Part shown: piece by piece, positions 1 through 13,560 of the stretch | Position numbering within the stretch: position 1 is the stretch's first letter | How the letters are laid out: every line of letters begins with the position of its first letter | NCBI RefSeq assembly: GCF_027744825.2 | Contig: NC_071336.1 | Span: forward strand, 18,968,501-19,032,500 | Source: Synchiropus splendidus | Lineage: Eukaryota; Chordata; Actinopteri; Syngnathiformes; Callionymidae | DNA length: 64,000 bases | Reading direction: 5' to 3' | Notes under the pieces: model-generated | What the model saw: only the letters and a program-made list of their open reading frames with translations | The model's database searches: none | Told to the model about the DNA's origin: nothing | Made by a program: the position numbers and the translations under genes

Positions 1-2314
1 ATCCTCATTCTGGCCAGAACACTTGAATCAAATTATTGGTCGTGGATATAATGCTTCCAACAATTGGCAGCGGCAAAGCTTTTGATTTTCTTCCCCACTG
101 CTCCGCCTGTATAATGGTGATAGATCCCTGCTATCTATCAGCTAACCTTTCACATCTCTACCAGACACCAGCCCCGTCTGACAACAGGACAATACATGAC
201 AATGTAAGTTAATGTTCTGCACACACATGGAAACCGGTGAGCTGCCTCCTCTTTCTCCACCAACTGCATCCCTCGGTCCCACCGTCCCTCCTGCTGGAAG
301 AATTCCCAACCCTCTCTGCAGGTAGCCGGGCGGCCGAGACCAGCATAACATGTGTTTTCCTCCCCTGGTGGGGTCAAAGTGAGGTCTTCCATTCATTGCT
401 AGTACAACGTAATACAGCGGCCAGGCTCGGCCACTTGCATACTCATCATGTGCTGCTCCCTCACTACAGATGATGAATTCCTCCCAGCTCAAACATGGAT
501 GGAAAAAGAGAAATAAATGGCAGTTAAAAAGACCCTTGCCAGGGCCTCTCGATGCATCACTCTTCTGGTTTGCAACTCAATCATTGACAATTTCAAGGAC
601 AAAATTGTGCCTCTTTTGTTCCTGCTGTTCTACTTTACTGGTCAATAATATTGACCAAACTAGTTTGGACGTCTGAAATGTGATATTATCGTAGGGCGTG
701 AAGTTTTTGCAAGCCACATGTTGTTTGGCTGTTTACTTTACAGGCTTGAGTAATGAATTCATCAGACGAATATAAAAATTTTCAAAGTCTCATTTGAAGT
801 ACTTTTCTCTTCAAAAGTTATAGTTATAAAGTTATAAAAAAAAACAGCTTTTTGGAATGCTTAAGGAGAAACAGATCTGATAAAGTCAGAGACACTTTTT
901 CCAAAAGGTTTGTTTTTAATTTGCTGCTGCAAAAATAACAACTGAAAAAAAAATGCATGTCACTGCAGTAGATGAATGGTCAAGTGTGAGAACCTTCTCG
1001 AAACCTTTAAGACACGATCAGCAAGTTTTTGTGGTCTCGACTTATGGAAGTCTATGTATGGCAACTTTATGAGTTCCAATAACTGCAGCTCAGTGGGAAT
1101 CTGACATATGTACGGTGCTCTGCAGTGGACTCTGAGAGACTGTGGTTAATCACGTAGTTTAAAATGTTGATTTAACACAAGAAATAATTGATTTGGTACC
1201 TACTACGACCAAGTTTTAGAGTGTATTTTAAGACACATATCGGTACCACAGACAATTCCGACTTTATAATTGCGACAACCCAAGACGACAGTGTACAGCT
1301 GTGAGACATACGAGACAAATACATAACTCAAAATTGGAAAATAATGTTCCTCTCACACTGGAATGAGCCACAAAAATTTGTGGTTTATCCGGCACTTAAA
1401 AGAGATCCTCAAATGTCCAGCCCCATGAGGGTAGAAATCCTGGATCCTCAGTGCAGAGACTGGGTGCAAAAGAACCCACCTGAATAGTGACGGCAGCCTT
1501 AAATTTTAAAACGGTCCCATCCTCTTAGGTGGGTATCGTGAATTACACTGTGTGCTCAGATGCACATGCCTGGTTTTCATGACTGGCAATTCTCCACTGT
1601 CATCGCAATTATGAAGTCAATCGCTAAGCGTTTGTAGCCAGGCTGGCTACCCACTGTTTCATGTTAATTCGATGTACAGTTCAGTCCGCAACCTTGTCGA
1701 GAGATGGCACGGTGGCATTTCAGTCTCCCTCTGGGATGTAAATGAGTGATAGCATAATTGGTCGAATCATATCCAGCAAAAAACACATTGCAATAAAACA
1801 ACTGGAAAAAGCAACTATGCATGACCTCATGTTTTTTGTTAAGATAGTTCTCTTCACGACAACCAGAGTATCGTACAGAAAGCATTATATATTTATGCCA
1901 TGGTCACACCAGATGATATACTTGGGTTGGACTCATGGAGCCAACTCACACCACCAAGGTCATTCATGCACATTCACACAAAGCAAGGTGGGTATGGACG
2001 TTAAAAGCACCATTAGATCATATTCCGCAACATATCTTGGGCAGCGCTTCATGGAAAGGAAGGACGAAGGTTGTGGTTAGGATCAGCCTTGCAATGGCGC
2101 TTTTTGCTCTGTTTACTTCAATGTGCCACTCGGTATGTAAAGCGCTTCAAATGAATTTGCGTTTCAATCGTGGTGACCTTTAAGGGGCGAGCCAGAAGGT
2201 CTAATAATGTAAACGCTTGTAATGTTACATGGGCATGGAATAACCTTTTACTCCATTGAAGTACCTCAACATGCACGGCAGCCACCAGGAAGCAAAAGTC
2301 TCGGGAGTGAGAAT

Positions 2315-2383
2315 GGGTTGGATTCGAACCACCAACCCAGTATACCAGTATCGACTAAAGAATTGTTCTATCATTGTGGCCAA
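2315..2383 (-). repeat. tRNA-derived SINE or tRNA-pseudogene relic
   Basis: Read on the minus strand, the stretch starts with an A-box-like segment (TGGCCACAATGATAGAACA, 2382-2364). About 35 nt further on it carries a perfect B-box, GGTTCGAATCC (2330-2320). The flanking T-stem (GGTGG / CCAAC) pairs at four of five positions. The acceptor and anticodon stems do not fold convincingly, so this is not a functional tRNA. A decayed tRNA-derived SINE head is the simplest reading. Confidence 0.4.
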
Positions 2384-4089
2384 AAGTTTTTGTAGGCACA
2401 GAAAAAACCCCAACAGGGATGTAAAGGTGGGCCTCAGAAACAACCTCTAAAACACCACTGAACAAAGAATGTTTCCCAGTTGTCAAGGTACTTGCAACTT
2501 TTCCTTTGCTGTCACCAAATGAGTCCCATATTTTGTTTCTGAGCAGATCATGGCGTGTCAGCAGCAACACTTCAAAGCCTTCCAACCTTCCTGGATCCCA
2601 ATGAAACTCAGGAATACTACTTAAATCTGCAGGAGTCACCACTGAAAATTTCATTTAAATACATTCAAAACGTAGTTTGCAAATAGACAGACACCAATGA
2701 TGATTTCCTGAGGGAAATTCAACATGCTAAATGAATAAAAAGTCTCCTGGTTTAGTGAATAATAATGAGATTTCCTGTTTCTCTAATGCTAGTGGGAGAT
2801 GATGATGAAATGCTAAAAATGCAGCAGCACACCATGGGCACATACAACAAATAAACAACTATAATAACACACAGGTATCAGTGTTAAGCAGGTGTCATGG
2901 CCGCCATGACATCGTGCTGAGTAAGACTCGCTACAGGAGGCTTTCTCTTGGCCCCGTTGCCAGCATGTGGCCACTGACAAGAGCTGAAAAGGCGAGACAA
3001 GAGATTAGGGAGGCAAGAAGCTTTGTCTGTGCACACAACCCGCCACACAACACACAACAAGCTCTCCATACAATCCACATGTTCCCATTTTTTCTTATTA
3101 TCGTAAATGTGTACGGGGGGATGGACCAAATTCTTCTCACTAATGGACTAGAAATTTACCACCCTCGCCCCCACCCTACCCTTTCACTCCCGAAAAGCCA
3201 GAAAAGCCACTTACGAAATCTGTTTTCTGACCACACTTGGGACGACGGCATTTATTCAATCATGCTGGAAGGGATTTTGGGAGACATCTTATGTGACTTG
3301 GTGCAATGTGAGTTAATAGGAAGAGAGTCGCTGGTGGAGAGAAGGTACCAGACAGAGGGGGTAGTTACCGAGCAGAACAATGCCAGAGGGGCACTCACAG
3401 TATCTGGACTCACACTGGGTTGAGTGTATTTATCAACTTAATAGCAGGTGTCTGATTGAACATGGCCATGATTACAGTAAGTCTGTTCGTCTCCGCCTCC
3501 TCACCTTCTTCCTCCTCATCTTGCTTGCACCCTTGTTCCCATTTCTGAAGCTCTAGGACACAGCTTGTCTGTCAGTGTTCTTCCATGGCCCTTTAAAATG
3601 TGGTTTCATCGAAGATAGTCAGGAATTTATGGAGAGGCAGACGGACAAATGAAAGAATAAATAGAAATAAATTGATCAAATACTTTTTTTTTCCTCTTGT
3701 GGAGCAGTTTGGATTTTGGGGTATGGATGAAGGGTAATTTGAAGAACATGAACTTCACTCTATTTTGTTGTTTTTTGATCTTGGCAACAGTGTAAATGCA
3801 CCGGGTTTGAAGTTTCAGTGAATGTGCTGACACTGTCAGGTTGTGGTTGCTTCTGAAGCATCATCAGCTTGCTGGCTGCCCAACCCTGGTTAGTCCCCTC
3901 TTACTTCCTTTCCCCCTTTTTTCCCTTTTGAGTGGCATCTGTTGGTCTATACTGCAAGTGAAAACAATAGATTTTCCTTCCTTCAAATCAATGTGGAACC
4001 ACCAAAATGATGAAGGGACCAACACTGGCAGATGAAAAGATCAATTGACAGATAAATGCCAATTTAAACAATTTGATTTTTTTTTAAAC

Positions 4090-4330
4090 ATTTCCCGACA
4101 GCCACAACTTGTTGAAGTAAAAAGATTCACGACAATAAAATGAGAACAAGTTATATAACTGGATGAATGAGTGAGGAAGTTGAAAGAGAAGTTGCAGAAG
4201 AAGTATTCTGCCAGATAAACAAGTCAATAAACAAGTGGAGGGGGACCAATTTAGCTGATAAGCCAGAGAAGGCCCTTCAGGTGTCTCCTGCACCACTGCT
4301 GTGTAAATGAGCTCCAATTAAACAGGCGGG
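4090..4330. promoter_or_regulatory. Candidate conserved non-coding element
   Basis: Complex non-repetitive sequence with no usable reading frame. It carries several homeodomain-type cores (CAATAAA, CAATTTAG, AAATGAGCTCCAATTAAAC) and grades into a GC-richer block to about 4,450. The call rests only on motif texture, since no alignment was possible. It could be neutral sequence. Confidence 0.2.
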
Positions 4331-4533
4331 CCTCAGCTCTGGGTCTCCCCGCAGCCCTACTCATGCCTCCTCCATCCCTGAGGCCTACCGCAGCCCCTCG
4401 CTGCTCGCCGCGAGGCCCAGCCCACCGCACGACTCCTGCAGCTGCTGCTCACTCGCACTGTTTCTCACTCACACTGTGAGACCCAAAGGCCTTCTTAACT
4501 CGCTCGAGTGTGAGCACACAGTTGCCTGTTGAC

Positions 4534-4553
4534 GTGTGTGTGTGTGTGTGTGT
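4534..4553. repeat. (GT)n microsatellite
   Basis: Uninterrupted GT dinucleotide run of about ten units in intergenic DNA. Confidence 0.95.
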
Positions 4554-6119
4554 ACTTTGGCATGCATCTGATGGTGTTTGTTAGCCTTTCAGAATTTCAC
4601 CTTCCTGCATTGAAATGTGTCAGCATGGGAGAAATTTGGCATCACAGACCATTGGATTTGTTTGTATTGTGGTCATAAACTTGCCATCAAATGGATGTAT
4701 TGTCTTTTAATGTATCAGATTAGAACATAGATTCAACGACTCCAGCGCAAATTACACACACTCTTGGAACGCTGACCAAACGGCCCTGCGCAAACATTGC
4801 ACGATTCCTCCGAAGGCCTCTGCCATGGCGCCGACAGGGAGGTAGGGAAAGGAAGAGGAGGCAAACACAGCAGGTGAGGCTGCCAATTAGACAAGGTGGT
4901 GATTTAGATGACCAGATTGGGAGCACACTGTTGGCCTGGGTTGCCACTCCTGATCCCCCAGGACCCAGGAGACCAACGTGGAATAACAAGAGAAACTCAA
5001 AGCTGCCTGGTTAGAAGTATATTTTCTTAACTTTACCTCTTAAGGATTACAGTGGTGAAAATCTGTGAGCGAAAAGCTGTAGAATTAAGATTTCATTGTT
5101 CGGCTTCTAACGTACGGTTTAAAACATGAGCTTCGCACACAGGGAACATCCCAGGAGGCCCTGTCTCAAGAATAAATCTTGAGACAGCTTGTATTAAACC
5201 CTGTCTGCACTATTACCATTAAATATGTATACAGCTGTCTTTATTTATGAACACTAATTCATGTAATTACCAAGTTATTATAACAATGCTATGATGATTC
5301 TCCCTCAAAATTGTCAGCAAAAAATAAACAAATAAAATGTAATTATTATTTTTAAATGTCATTGCTCTTTTGAACATTTTAGAATACAAATAAATAAATG
5401 AATAAATAACTAAAATAACAATTGAAAAAAATAAAATAACCAAACTCGTACGGAAATCATCTAGGTTCTCAGTGGATGTGAATTTTCTGAACCTCTACAA
5501 ATGTCAAATAAAGGTTGCCGCTGATCAAAGACTTCTGTCAGAGTTGGTCTTCAAAACACTGACCAAGAACCATCTCTGTAACTGTAAAAACACACGATTA
5601 AGCCGTCACTACAGAGTTGAAACTTTGCTAAATGCTGTAGGAGAGTTAAGTGAGTACTTGTTGTTCATCAATATTTGGTTGAAGTTTTTTTCTGATTAAG
5701 CTAAGAATGTTTCTTTTCCAAGCCACAGATGACCAAGTCAAACTAAATTAAATGGGTGAGCATTTATTCACTGGAGGCATTTGTTTTGCATATTTTATGT
5801 GGTTATGTTGTGCTTACGGCCGGTCACTGACATTGGTTACATGTTACTGTTTTGTGGCTGGGATTACAGGATGCTATAAACTAGGCTTTAACTTGTCCTT
5901 CTTGATTCTGTTTTACCAATTACTTCTGACTGGACACTGAGTCAAGCCAACCGTCCAAGATCTGAGTTTTATCATAAGAAAACTGGCTCTTGAGACGCAA
6001 GTCTGTTCTGTGCTCCATGCAAAGTACATTCTACTAATGTCACCAGTCAAATTCTGAAAGGTGTCCGTCACTTTAAATGTCAGCTCTTTAAGCCTTGATG
6101 CTATATGTAATTGAGAAGG

Positions 6120-6260
6120 GAAAAAAAACAGGCCTGTTGTTTGGGCAATTACAACAATTTCCATTAAGGCAATTCTCAACTTGATTCCCCCCCCGGAATT
6201 GCGATTAACATTACTGTTAATAAGCATCACTGAAAGGGAGCCAGGACCGGGGTTTGGGCA
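6120..6260. promoter_or_regulatory. Candidate conserved non-coding element, homeodomain-motif cluster
   Basis: At least five ATTA/TAAT-type cores occur within about 110 bp: GCAATTACAAC, CCATTAAGGC, GCGATTAACATTAC and GTTAATAAGC. A C-homopolymer near 6,187 interrupts them. No protein-coding signal is seen. Such density is typical of developmental enhancers in vertebrate gene deserts. Function is inferred from motif content alone. Confidence 0.25.
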
Positions 6261-7839
6261 GCCGCCCTGTGTCTGAACAGTCGGATGTTTTCTTGCCTTG
6301 GCCCTGCTATATTTAACCGTGTGCAGGGGGTCATCTCGAGATGCGTTGGGAGGTGGTGCTTCACCGTGGGAGCAGGGAATCAGTGGACAGTCGGAGGTGA
6401 AGGCTCAGTTGGATCGTGTCACTGGGGTTAGCAGGCATTTCCTTGTTTGGAGTCTTGATGGTCCAAGATCTGCGTTGTTGTGAGAAAATGGCCTTGTTAC
6501 GACGTACTGTGATCCATCTTCCCTCTCATCATGCACGCCAATTAAAACTACGCCACTGATTAGATGATTCCCAGCGAGGAAGGTCAATTTGACACTTCAC
6601 AGGTCATCGCTGCAGTCACGTCTACGCTGGTGTGGATGTCTGACCTTCAGTGTGGCATGATTCTACTGGGTACTGTGGACTGCTCATGATCATAGGTGCA
6701 TGTAAAATGACATTCTTTACAATAAATTCTCTTCTCCTGTTGCACCTTGTCTTCTACTACCATCGCCCCTCCCCCATCGTGCTACTTGGACTATTGGACC
6801 GCTATTTCCACTATTGGACCACTATTTCCATCACTATCGACAGTGGTCGATATATTTCAAATGGACCAAAATTGAAATATTTACAAGCCCTAAAGGACGA
6901 CTACAACCACACTATGCACTGTAAACTACCACCTCAAGAGTATGCAACAGTTTGAATTCAGGAACACACAAAAACTTATTGTAAAATAATTATATGCTTA
7001 GTTACTGTGAAAAACAGTCAGCTACAAGGGTGTATATATCAGTATGTGACCATGATGCTAGGACAAGATGCTGGTTATCACTTTAGATTGATTTATAACT
7101 GTTAAATATGCTGCAAATACATGTGAACATGCAACATTCATGTAATATTGTGAGCAACGTTAATGGTCAATATGACTTCCGTTTAATGTTCCCAACAATT
7201 ACCAATGAAATACAAGTTGATGTACTATTAGCATTATTAGCATGAGCATTAGCATCTGTCTACCAACATGAGATCAGTAACTAAACACGATACAGAATGT
7301 TTTTTTTTCTTCTCTTTTTGCGACATAAAAGTATAAGAGCAATAAAGCTGGCACGGAAGTCTCAATGAAAGGCTGCGAACGCGTGACACTATTAAGTGAC
7401 ACAATCTGCTTGTTTTACGACACCATTAAGTCAAGATGCTCCAATTACGCGAGGAACAAAACAACTCTTCATCCACACATGTTGGAGTAGAAATATAATG
7501 ACATTCACATTGACGTGACCGACGCAAGGCGTCATCTGAGCAAAGCTGTGACCCGTTTTAAAGATCAACATCAGCTCACGAGCCTGAACCCAGCAGTTGT
7601 CCTTTCCTCTGAATGTTATTGCAGAGGGACACAAGGTCAGATTGCAGGGAGATGATGATGATGATACATGGGAAGCCCTTTTGAAATACGAAAGTGTTCC
7701 TTTTCCCCCCCTCTCACTGCTGCGCTGCATATTGACCTTGGCATTTTTGACAATAGCATCCATCACACGCGCAGAACCTTTCCAACAGGCAACACTGGTT
7801 TTCTGAGCGACCAAGTGAATCAGATTAAGGAATAACACC

Positions 7840-8060
7840 AGTAGATGGATGCCTGTTGTCAGAGCTGCGGAGGGATCAAGCTCCCTTGTTCTCCATGCAT
7901 TCCATTTCCTCTCCGCACCCCTCGCATGGCCTGGCGGGCTTATGTTTCTGCGCTCTTGACACCTTTGATTAACGGCCACCGATTACTTTTGAAATTGAGC
8001 GATATGACAGCGGTACAGAGACGATCAATTTGGAGAAATATTGAGAACTTGTTGGATCGA
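7840..8060. promoter_or_regulatory. Candidate conserved non-coding element with TCF/LEF-like site
   Basis: Non-repetitive block containing a TCF/LEF-like CCTTTGATTAACGG (about 7,961-7,974) next to further GATTA cores. It lies in a region where both strands have open but unrelated frames. Those frames have no family resemblance, so they look incidental. Regulatory function is inference from motif content. Confidence 0.22.
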
Positions 8061-8639
8061 GCCGCTCACACAGTACTGTTTCTTATTTACACTGGTGTAT
8101 ATACAGTATGTTTCTGCATTAACAGAGACTAAGGTGGTGAGGTGCAGTTATATATTCTTCTCTTCTTGTCTAAAAACAAAGCCTGCTTCAAAATGGATGG
8201 GATGAGGTATAAATGTATCATATATGTGTTTGATTTACAAATGCAAAATAGTGTGGAAATATATATTTTCAGCTGCCTAGAATGAGGGATCCAGATTTGC
8301 TTTTGAAAACAGCAGAGGTGCTACTTTGGCTTCCGTTGAAAGGGGCACATCCACAACATGACAGTCATGAGGTCAAGTACAAAATGACAATATAGGTGAG
8401 GGTCTCTATAAAAAAAAAAAATCTTAGGTAGTTACTTTATCCCAATTGATGGTATTTTAATATTTGACACCGGAATGATCAAATCTGAGTTGATCCACAC
8501 TGAGTTCAAACATCAAGGTAGAAGTGCTGTTTAAGCTTTTTAAACTTCAAGACTTCCACCCATCAGCACATTCTTGTTAACTGACCTCCATCGGGTTTTA
8601 TGGATGACATCACATTGTTGCACTGGAATTGGTGCACAG

Positions 8640-8760
8640 AAGCAGTTTCCCTGCAAAAGAAATTAGTTAGCGATTAATCTGAGTTATTTGCATCAGTCAA
8701 ACATTTCTGTGCGTAATTAATTTAACCAAATGAATTAAGTCACAACATTTCCATACAATA
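8640..8760. promoter_or_regulatory. Candidate conserved non-coding element with POU octamer
   Basis: Contains a perfect octamer motif ATTTGCAT (8686-8693), the core bound by POU factors. It is flanked by homeodomain-type cores (CGATTAATC, CGTAATTAATTTAACC). The block is AT-rich, so chance occurrence is a real alternative. Confidence 0.25.
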
Positions 8761-10974
8761 CATAATACATGTACCACCTTCAAGAGCATCATATTTTGGG
8801 ATCAAATCTAGGTGATGGTAACAGCTACTTGGACCCATATGAAATTACGTATTGCGACTGAAAGCAGTATGAAAGTATTTAAATAATGAAAGTTTCATGT
8901 TTGAATTATTTTGGTGTGAATTTTAGTTCATAACTTTTAGTAGGCAACGCATTTTTTATTTTGATTTAAGAATCTGTTGCTTCAGTTACATTAAACAAAA
9001 ATACATTTAGCGTTTTAAGATGTAGACATGATATCAAAAGACATTGCTGAAGACTGTCTGCACGGAAAAAGGTAATAACACTACACTTGCGTGTCACTGT
9101 ATGAAGATGTGTTTCTTAATGTGTGCGTCTTCACATTTATGTGCATTTCAGAGAGGTGCGAGAGTGAAGTACTCAATTGGGAGCGTCAAGTCAGTGACCT
9201 CTGTCTCTCCAACTGTGTGGAAAAAAAACTGTGTGCGTGTGTGTGTGTAGGACAGAACGAGAGCAAGTACAACACGAAGAACAGAGCAGCATTGTAGAGT
9301 GCTGAGCGTGTTTGCTCTGAGAATGTCATCCACATGCTGCTGCTCACGTAACCCGCACAGAGGAAAAAGTCTTGAACCGCAGCGGCCTTTGCACTTTGCT
9401 CTGACATTGACTCACACAGTGCAAGGTTGCTGAGGCGCTGCATGTGAGCCCAGTCCAGGTTCAACACACTCCACTGCCAAAGCAGAACTCTCACCGTGTG
9501 CCTGATAATGCTACAAATTCAAATTTAGAGTCTGGTTTCCTCGGCTCATAGCATGTGAGAGTTCCTGTGTGCTCGTACATACACGGACCCACTATAAGAC
9601 AAGACAAAAAAACAAGACCCACTATGATAAAATAGATTGCCTTAAAGTCTCTTTAAATCACTTTATACAGAATAACATAAGCAAACACAAAAGTATTAAA
9701 AATACAAATAATTAAATCAACAAATTAGACAATAATTAAATAAAAACACTGGTAATAACAATTTAATTCATATTCTTCAGTCCATGCAGTGGCAGTAGCA
9801 GCTCCGGTGGTAGTGTTTGAACATAATTATTCTGTCCAAATATGGGAGGAAAAATATATTTCTGACTTTTTAGGGTTTAGTCTGCAGTCTATTACTAGAA
9901 ACAAAATTATGTTCCAGCATCTTAACGCCTTATGCCCATTGACTCGCGGTATCTGTCAGTCAGCACGTCTAAATCTGATCTGAATCTTCAGCTGACAATA
10001 TTTTAAAGAGAACCCGCTAAACACACGGAGGGACTCATTTTGTTCCTGCAGCCACCGAGCACGAAGCCGAAAACTAAAATGGAGAGGGGGACATCATTTT
10101 TTTGGATGGCAAGAAAAGGATTCTTCACAAACGTGGACACGCAGCTCCCTCTACCCACCAGAACGCAAAGTGCACCTGGACTACTTCTAGGCTTCTGGTC
10201 ACAGAGTTTTAAGGCAAACCACAAGAGCAAAGATCTTTTTAAAGGCTTCATCAAAAGTGACGGACCACCACAAGCGGTAAACCGTGTTAAACAGGCGGAC
10301 ACCGTCAAAGGCCTGCTCCTGAGGAGGCAGGCGACAGGGAGGAGAAGTACAAGGCCTCAGAAGTTGGCCACCTTCCCTTGAACCACAGCGATGCTCCCTC
10401 AGCAGGAGGGGAACCAGGCCAGCTTTGATAAACAACACCTTCGTGATCCCCGTTGTTCGGAGATGAATCATGGACTGCAGATGGGTCCAGATTCTTTCTG
10501 CAAACATTGAAGCGGGGTGAGAGAAATTCCAGCGCTGATTTTGTTCACTACTATCCATGATGTTTAGTCGGTGTTGAATTATATGACAGAAAAATCGACA
10601 GTGCAGAATGTTAAAAAGCCAAATCTGTCAGTCTAATGAGAGTGGAAAGTTTGGGGTGTTTGGCTCGGAAGGAAGTGATCTGGCAAACGCACACAAATTC
10701 CGTCATCTCTTGCTGAAAGTGAATGGAAGCAGACAGTGAGGATAAAGGACAAATAGAAGCTTTGACTGTGTATAGATATTTCAGAAGTCGCCCCCTCATC
10801 CTTATCCTGTGTTAATTTTAACGCTGTCCACCATGGATGGTGAGGAATTGCCAATAAACACTACTACTACAAGGTGGCTGTCGAGTAGGGATTGATATTC
10901 ATGGGGTTCGAACCAAAAGAGAGCTGCCTCTGATGCATTTAATTCCGTCTCTATCTTTAGATGTCTCACATCTA

Positions 10975-10986
10975 AATACGGTCACA

Positions 10987-11040
<54 letters not shown>

Positions 11041-11092
11041 TGTACAATACGGTCACACTGTAGATATATATATTATATATATATATATATAA
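10975..11092. repeat. AT microsatellite forming a 60-bp perfect palindrome
   Basis: A long (AT)n tract is capped by ACACTGT (10984-10990) and its reverse complement ACAGTGT (11037-11043), so 10984-11043 is a perfect palindrome. A 17-bp unit, AATACGGTCACACTGTA, occurs at 10975-10991 and again at 11046-11062, each time followed by an AT tract. This is consistent with a short tandem duplication followed by AT expansion. Confidence 0.92.
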
Positions 11093-12473
11093 TGAATGAC
11101 TGAATGAATGAATGACTGTATTTTACTTAGAATGGTCAGTGAAAGTTTGCTCTTAATAGGTGACACATTGTAGAGAACACTGAAGACTCTTTGTGAAAGC
11201 AGCATTGACTAAAGACGATGAATCAGAAATGATGGATTACAGGTTAAATAAATAAACCCAGTGTATCACTATAGGCAGGTGCCCCCTACTGACCAGCTGC
11301 TACCTGAAGGTAGTCAAGGACTCCAAATCAAGGCGCTGCGTCGCTGGATCCAATACGAGTTTTGAGGATCCAAAACTGTCAATACTTTGATCAGCATCTG
11401 TTTTCAGTCATTTTTCACTTGTCACTTTCAAAAATAAATCTTGCTTATGGTTTCTTTTGTTTTATATTTCACATCGGCAGCGCAGAGTGAGTTCCAGTCC
11501 AAGAGCTGAGAGGAGAAAAACATTTCCCTCTCTAAGACTTGTTTTGCCTCCAAGCAGCTGCCTCTTACAGTATGTGCTGCTTCCTTCACCCCGGTCTCAC
11601 TCACTTCTCACTCCCTAGGTTGCTCCTCGCAGGTCATAAATTAGGAAGAGGGAGGGTTCAAATCAGATCAGAGAGAGCAGATCAGTCACTTGTGGTGTTT
11701 AGTCAGTTGAGGTCACTTCACTGTTGGCACTGGGTGTTATGCAATACTCATTAAAACAACATCGGCTGTGTTGTGATTTCATCACGGCGTTTCTTCAGCC
11801 CCAAGTCCTTGCAGCAGAGATGTGGTTGGGAATTGACAGAATCGCATGCTGGCTAAGGAAACAAGTCGCCATCCAAAGGACTGCAGTTACATATGAAAAT
11901 ATTGATCTAAAAACATGATCTCGGTCACACACTTGGGTTATGTTTATGATTGTACAATCACTTTGTGGTTCAGAAAATGAAACAGCAGAAGGTAAAAGAA
12001 AGTAAGTCATATTCAAGAGGCCCAGCATGCCACTTGAATGCTCTTAAAAGAAGACGAGAGGATTGTCAGCAGGGAGGGTTTAGAGCTGTGGAGAGTTGCA
12101 GCTGCCTCATGATACATGAAGAGGCTTATGAGCCAAATATTTGACTTTTCATAACTCTCGCGGCCCACATAAAGTAACTTTACAGGCTGGGTTTGGCCAA
12201 GATTTTGACTCATGCGAGTTGATGTGCAAGACGCTGACTTGCTGCTAAAGAAATTATCACTGTCATATTTGGGTTAAAACTTGAAATGTTGGAACCAAGT
12301 CAGGCGTATGATGTCTAAAACCAAACTGTGCAGGATAAAGCGCCTGAACTCAAGTATAATCAAAGCTGAAATATTTAAAATGAAACTCTATTATTGCATT
12401 TTTACACAATTTAATGAAACATCCGTAAGACACAGCAATGTAAAGTAGCATTCAAAAAGTTCTCCCTAAAAAA

Positions 12474-12835
12474 GAGGTGGGCAACGTGTGGCCCGGGGGC
12501 CACATGGAGCCCTTTGACTGAATTGATGCAACCCTCTGGAGGTCAGAGCAAAACTACAATGGCAGCCATGAAGCAATGTCCCATTCAAAAAGTCACTTGC
12601 CATTTGAGAATGTATAAATGTATAAATTTATATAAATGTATAAATAAATTAAATGTATATAAAAATGATGTAACATGAAATCTTAAGAAATTAAGATTTT
12701 CTAAGCTGGAAAAGCTGTGACATAAGTACCCTATTCTACCCTATACTTAGAGCATTGGATGTCTTATATCTTGCTCTAGATACCTATGAGCCTCCTACTG
12801 TGACAGTCCATACTGTAATGTGGCCCATCCCTGCT
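12474..12835. mobile_element. Decayed non-autonomous hAT-like element
   Basis: The left end (GAGGTGGGCAACGTGTGGCC) and the inverted right end (AGCAGGGATGGGCCACA) resemble hAT-type termini that begin CAGGGGTGGGCAA. Putative 8-bp target duplications flank it: CTAAAAAA (12466-12473) and CTAAAGAA (12836-12843), with one mismatch. The interior is AT-rich, with internal TATAAATG-type repeats near 12,610-12,660. No transposase is encoded. Confidence 0.6.
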
Positions 12836-13560
12836 CTAAAGAAGTCAGATATGGACCTTTAAATGTGAAGCCTTCATAGGCTCAGTCAAAGTATTGCATG
12901 AGAACATTTCGGGTGTCTGACAGGGATGTTTTGGCTGCATCAGATTGATGTGGGAGAGTTATTATGAACATCTTGTATTCAGCAGAGATGCTGAACCTAA
13001 TCCAGCGACAGACACCACGACAATGACTCAGTGACATGAATAGCAGCAACTCTTCTCCACTTCAGCAGCTTGTACGACACACTATTATGCTTTTGTGTTG
13101 TGGGGAGATCTGAATTATGAAATATCAAGCGAGGCATGTGGGATCTATTTGGATGTATCACAACACTCCCATTGAAAACGGTTAAATGGCTTTGCATGAG
13201 GCTTGTGTACGAAACCATATGGACGCCTCCACATCTCCTCGTTTCATACATGTTTCTTTTGACATCAATAATGCCCTGGTATCCAGTGGCGCTTGGAACG
13301 CATCCAAAACAATTATAAAGTTGCCGTGGAAACTGGGGTCCTGTGCCAGGGCCGGCCATACTGTCTCCGCTCAGATAACCGCATGGAAAGTCACAGCAAA
13401 CAAAGCACTTGACAGGGGTGTAGAAATGAGGGGAATAGAAAGAGAGGGAAGGAGGTGAAGGATGGGCAGAGGTGAGGGGACAGAGATGCAGTAACAATGG
13501 CCGTCATTTTGGCAATCTGAAGATGAAGAGTACGTTGGAGACTGTGGAGCCAAATGATTT

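Noticed and set aside
2315..2383. Functional tRNA gene on the minus strand
   Set aside because: The B-box is perfect, but acceptor and anticodon stems do not pair properly. Kept only as a SINE/pseudogene relic.
2881..3423. 180-codon open frame on the plus strand
   Set aside because: No family resemblance, no splice partners, and opposite-strand frames overlap it. Composition reads as non-coding.
7431..7979. 182-codon open frame on the minus strand
   Set aside because: The longest frame in the left region, but it has no recognisable motif and plus-strand frames overlap it. It is better explained as motif-rich non-coding sequence.
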